The position numbers and the translations under genes are program-made. Of a stretch of DNA of 20,328 bases, positions 18,578 to 20,328 are shown piece by piece (positions within the stretch are counted from its first letter, which is position 1; every line of letters begins with the position of its first letter). The notes under the pieces are model-generated. The model had not been told where the DNA came from. It saw only the letters and a list, made by a program, of their open reading frames with translations, and made no database searches. Source of the DNA: Haplosporangium gracile (Eukaryota; Mortierellomycota; Mortierellomycetes; Mortierellales; Mortierellaceae); contig JAAAUF010000216.1 of assembly GCA_015499985.1 (NCBI GenBank), forward strand, positions 27,871 to 48,198, given 5' to 3'.

Positions 18578-20328
18578 TCACCCCTCTCCCTTCGCGACCA
18601 CAGCAGTTTCCTCCCCCCATGCATTACCTGCACCGCTCGCCTCTCTATCATCGCCCAAAGTATCTCCACCAGTGACCACAACCCCGCAGTCTCCCCATAC
18701 ATCTGCTGCTGTGACTATACCTCCACTAAAATTCCACCCATCTCCTGCAGCAGTCATAGCTTCGCCTTCGCCCCACCCATCCTCTCCTCCAGGGACAACA
18801 GCGCCTTCAACAACACCGCACTGGCCCAACAGTTTGCTGTGAATCGGATCCAGGGCAACTGCATCCCTGAACGCCAGACCCTCGGCGCAAAGGATCCTCA
18901 GATTCGAACCCCAGACCATCTTCACCGCAATACTACTCTCATCGCCAACATCATTGTTTGAGATTACACGCCAGACGCGGACGGATCCGTCAAGGCTGCC
19001 CGTCAGGAACTCCATAGGGACGACTGGGTTCCAGGAAATGTTTTGGACAGTGCCGAAGAAACCGCGGACGACGGAGACGCACAACCAGGTTTTCTCGGCA
19101 GTCGATTGCCGATGCCAGAGGCGTGCTGTCCTGTCATCACTACTAGAAGCCATCCATTGACCACAGGGGGAGTAGGCGATACAGTAGACGTAGCTAGTAT
19201 GTTCCTTCAGCTCGAAACTGGTTGTCTCTGACTGCAAGTCCCACAAATAAATTGAGAAATCAATCCTTAAAGCAAGCTGCCAACCGCCGGGCGAAGACGC
19301 CAACTGCTGAACTCTCGCCGAAGTCAACTTCTTGGACATGACCATTACTCCTGACCGCGGATCGAAAAGTCGAACAATACCGTTCGAGGAACTGATCACA
19401 AGGCGAAGAGGCTCAGTCTGTGTAAACACCAGACTCGTAAATCCCATCACCCGTCTCGGGAATAACATGACACTGCTGCTTGATGTCGTGTAGGTCCCAA
19501 ATCCGCATAATGTTGTCCCAGCTGGTAGAAGCCATCCAACAACCGCAGGGGGAATAGGCCAACTCCACAACACGACTGGAATGTCCTTCCAAGTAACGTC
19601 CTGCTACGCCAGTATGACTGTCCCACAACTGGATCGACCCCTTACTCTCACCACAAGACACGATCTGACTGCGATCCGGCGAAAACTCTGCTGGCTCCAT
19701 CCAAAGCGACGCCGGAAAGTTGAACGAGAACGAGCCTGGCGTTCCTGTCGAAGCATCCCATTGTCGGAAGATGTGGTTGGAAACAGCGATGATAGATCAA
19801 CCGTTGGGAGAATATGCTGCCTTCCAGACTTGACTTCTGTCGCCGCTCTGACCCTGCATCTCAGCGTTTGATGACGATCGAATAGAACTCAACTCTCATA
19901 GTCGAATCTTCTTGTCAGCGCCACCCGTTGCCATTTGGGAACCGTTCGGTGAGATAGCAACATTATTCACAAAGTTCTGATGGCCTACCAGGCTTGACTG
20001 AAGGGCGCCTGTAGATACATCCCAGAGTTTCAACGTGCAGTCCTCACTGGATGAGACGAGCCACTGGCTGGTTAGAGAGAAGGCGATTCCTGTAACGGCC
20101 TCGGTATGACCTCGGAGAACGGGGTCGGCCTCTTTGGTAACCGCGTTCCACAACTGCAAGCCACCGTCCTTGTGACCAGTAGCGATCCATTGTCCATCCG
20201 GAGAATACGCAAGTCGATTTATCTTTCCCAGCGGCGGACTCAAAAAAGCGTCTCGACTGCCCATGAATACTCTGAAAGCATTTACGATGCCGCCTGGAGT
20301 TTGGTTGCCCCGATAGAGTTTGGTTGTC
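18578..20328 (-). pseudogene. WD40-repeat protein, disrupted and running off the right edge
   Basis: The reading frame is open to the window edge, so the 5' end is missing. It encodes a run of WD40 blades, each with a YSPDG/YSPCG-type turn and a closing L-W-D/N or similar: for example YSPDGQWIATG...LQLW, SSEDCTLKLWD, FSPDRSQIVS...IQLWD, YSPCGCWMAST...MRIWD, YSPCGQWMASS...TARLW and TGSLDGSVRVW. Three breaks interrupt it: TGA at 19896-19898 where Trp is expected after KKIRL; TGA at 19797-19799 after SPNG where CGA or CAA is expected; and a one-base shift at about 19443-19445, where removing one G of GATGGGATTT would rejoin the frames. The remainder, including the C-terminal WGSNLRILCAEGL block and a Gly/Ala-rich tail, is open. 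The family is like the sensor-type NACHT/WD40 proteins common in fungi, but no NTPase domain is in view. Sequencing error could explain some breaks. Confidence 0.75.

Noticed and set aside
18468..18842. 124-codon Ser/Thr/Pro-rich frame on the plus strand
   Set aside because: Low-complexity antisense of the Gly-rich WD40 tail. No signal peptide or domain.
18895..18925. tRNA B-box-like GGTTCGAATCT on the minus strand
   Set aside because: It lies inside the WD40 coding sequence (codons for W-G-S-N-L-R). No cloverleaf or A box surrounds it.

Overview
The window looks like nuclear DNA of a filamentous fungus. I favour Mucoromycota, probably Mortierellomycotina (Mortierella/Linnemannia type). The organism is inferred from gene content: many short GT-AG introns with CTAAC/CTGAC-like branch sites, an SPX-VTC-DUF202 polyphosphate polymerase, a stand-alone fungal-type mRNA guanylyltransferase, an ARS2/Pir2 homologue, and a WD40 array whose C-terminal block resembles large WD40 proteins I associate with Mortierella. 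No database search was possible, so the genus is an inference.

Layout. 1-2194: mostly non-coding, low-complexity DNA, with a possible decayed Myb/SANT-like coding scrap at about 1840-2189. 2195-4969 (minus): four-exon Vtc4-like gene, 730 aa. 4970-7542: long intergenic region with no gene I can support. 7543-8145 (plus): small basic protein, possibly Alb1 (60S biogenesis). 8609-10827 (plus): eleven-exon mRNA capping guanylyltransferase, 381 aa, including an 8-nt and a 12-nt microexon. 10828-12717: intergenic. 12718-13164 (plus): intronless small secreted protein with a possible Kre9/Knh1-like fold. 13165-14687: intergenic, with a pentanucleotide repeat, two perfect hairpins and a long, probably transcribed leader. 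14688-17860 (plus): nine-exon ARS2/SERRATE homologue, 761 aa. 17861-18577: intergenic between converging genes. 18578-20328 (minus, running off the right edge): WD40-repeat gene with two in-frame stops and a frameshift, most likely a pseudogene.

Function. The genes do not form an operon or cluster. They are mostly housekeeping functions: vacuolar polyphosphate synthesis, ribosome assembly, mRNA cap formation and nuclear cap-complex function, plus one secreted protein and one decayed repeat protein. I found no previously undescribed system. The most notable points are the two microexons in the capping-enzyme gene, which are needed to keep the frame and complete the protein, and the disrupted WD40 array.
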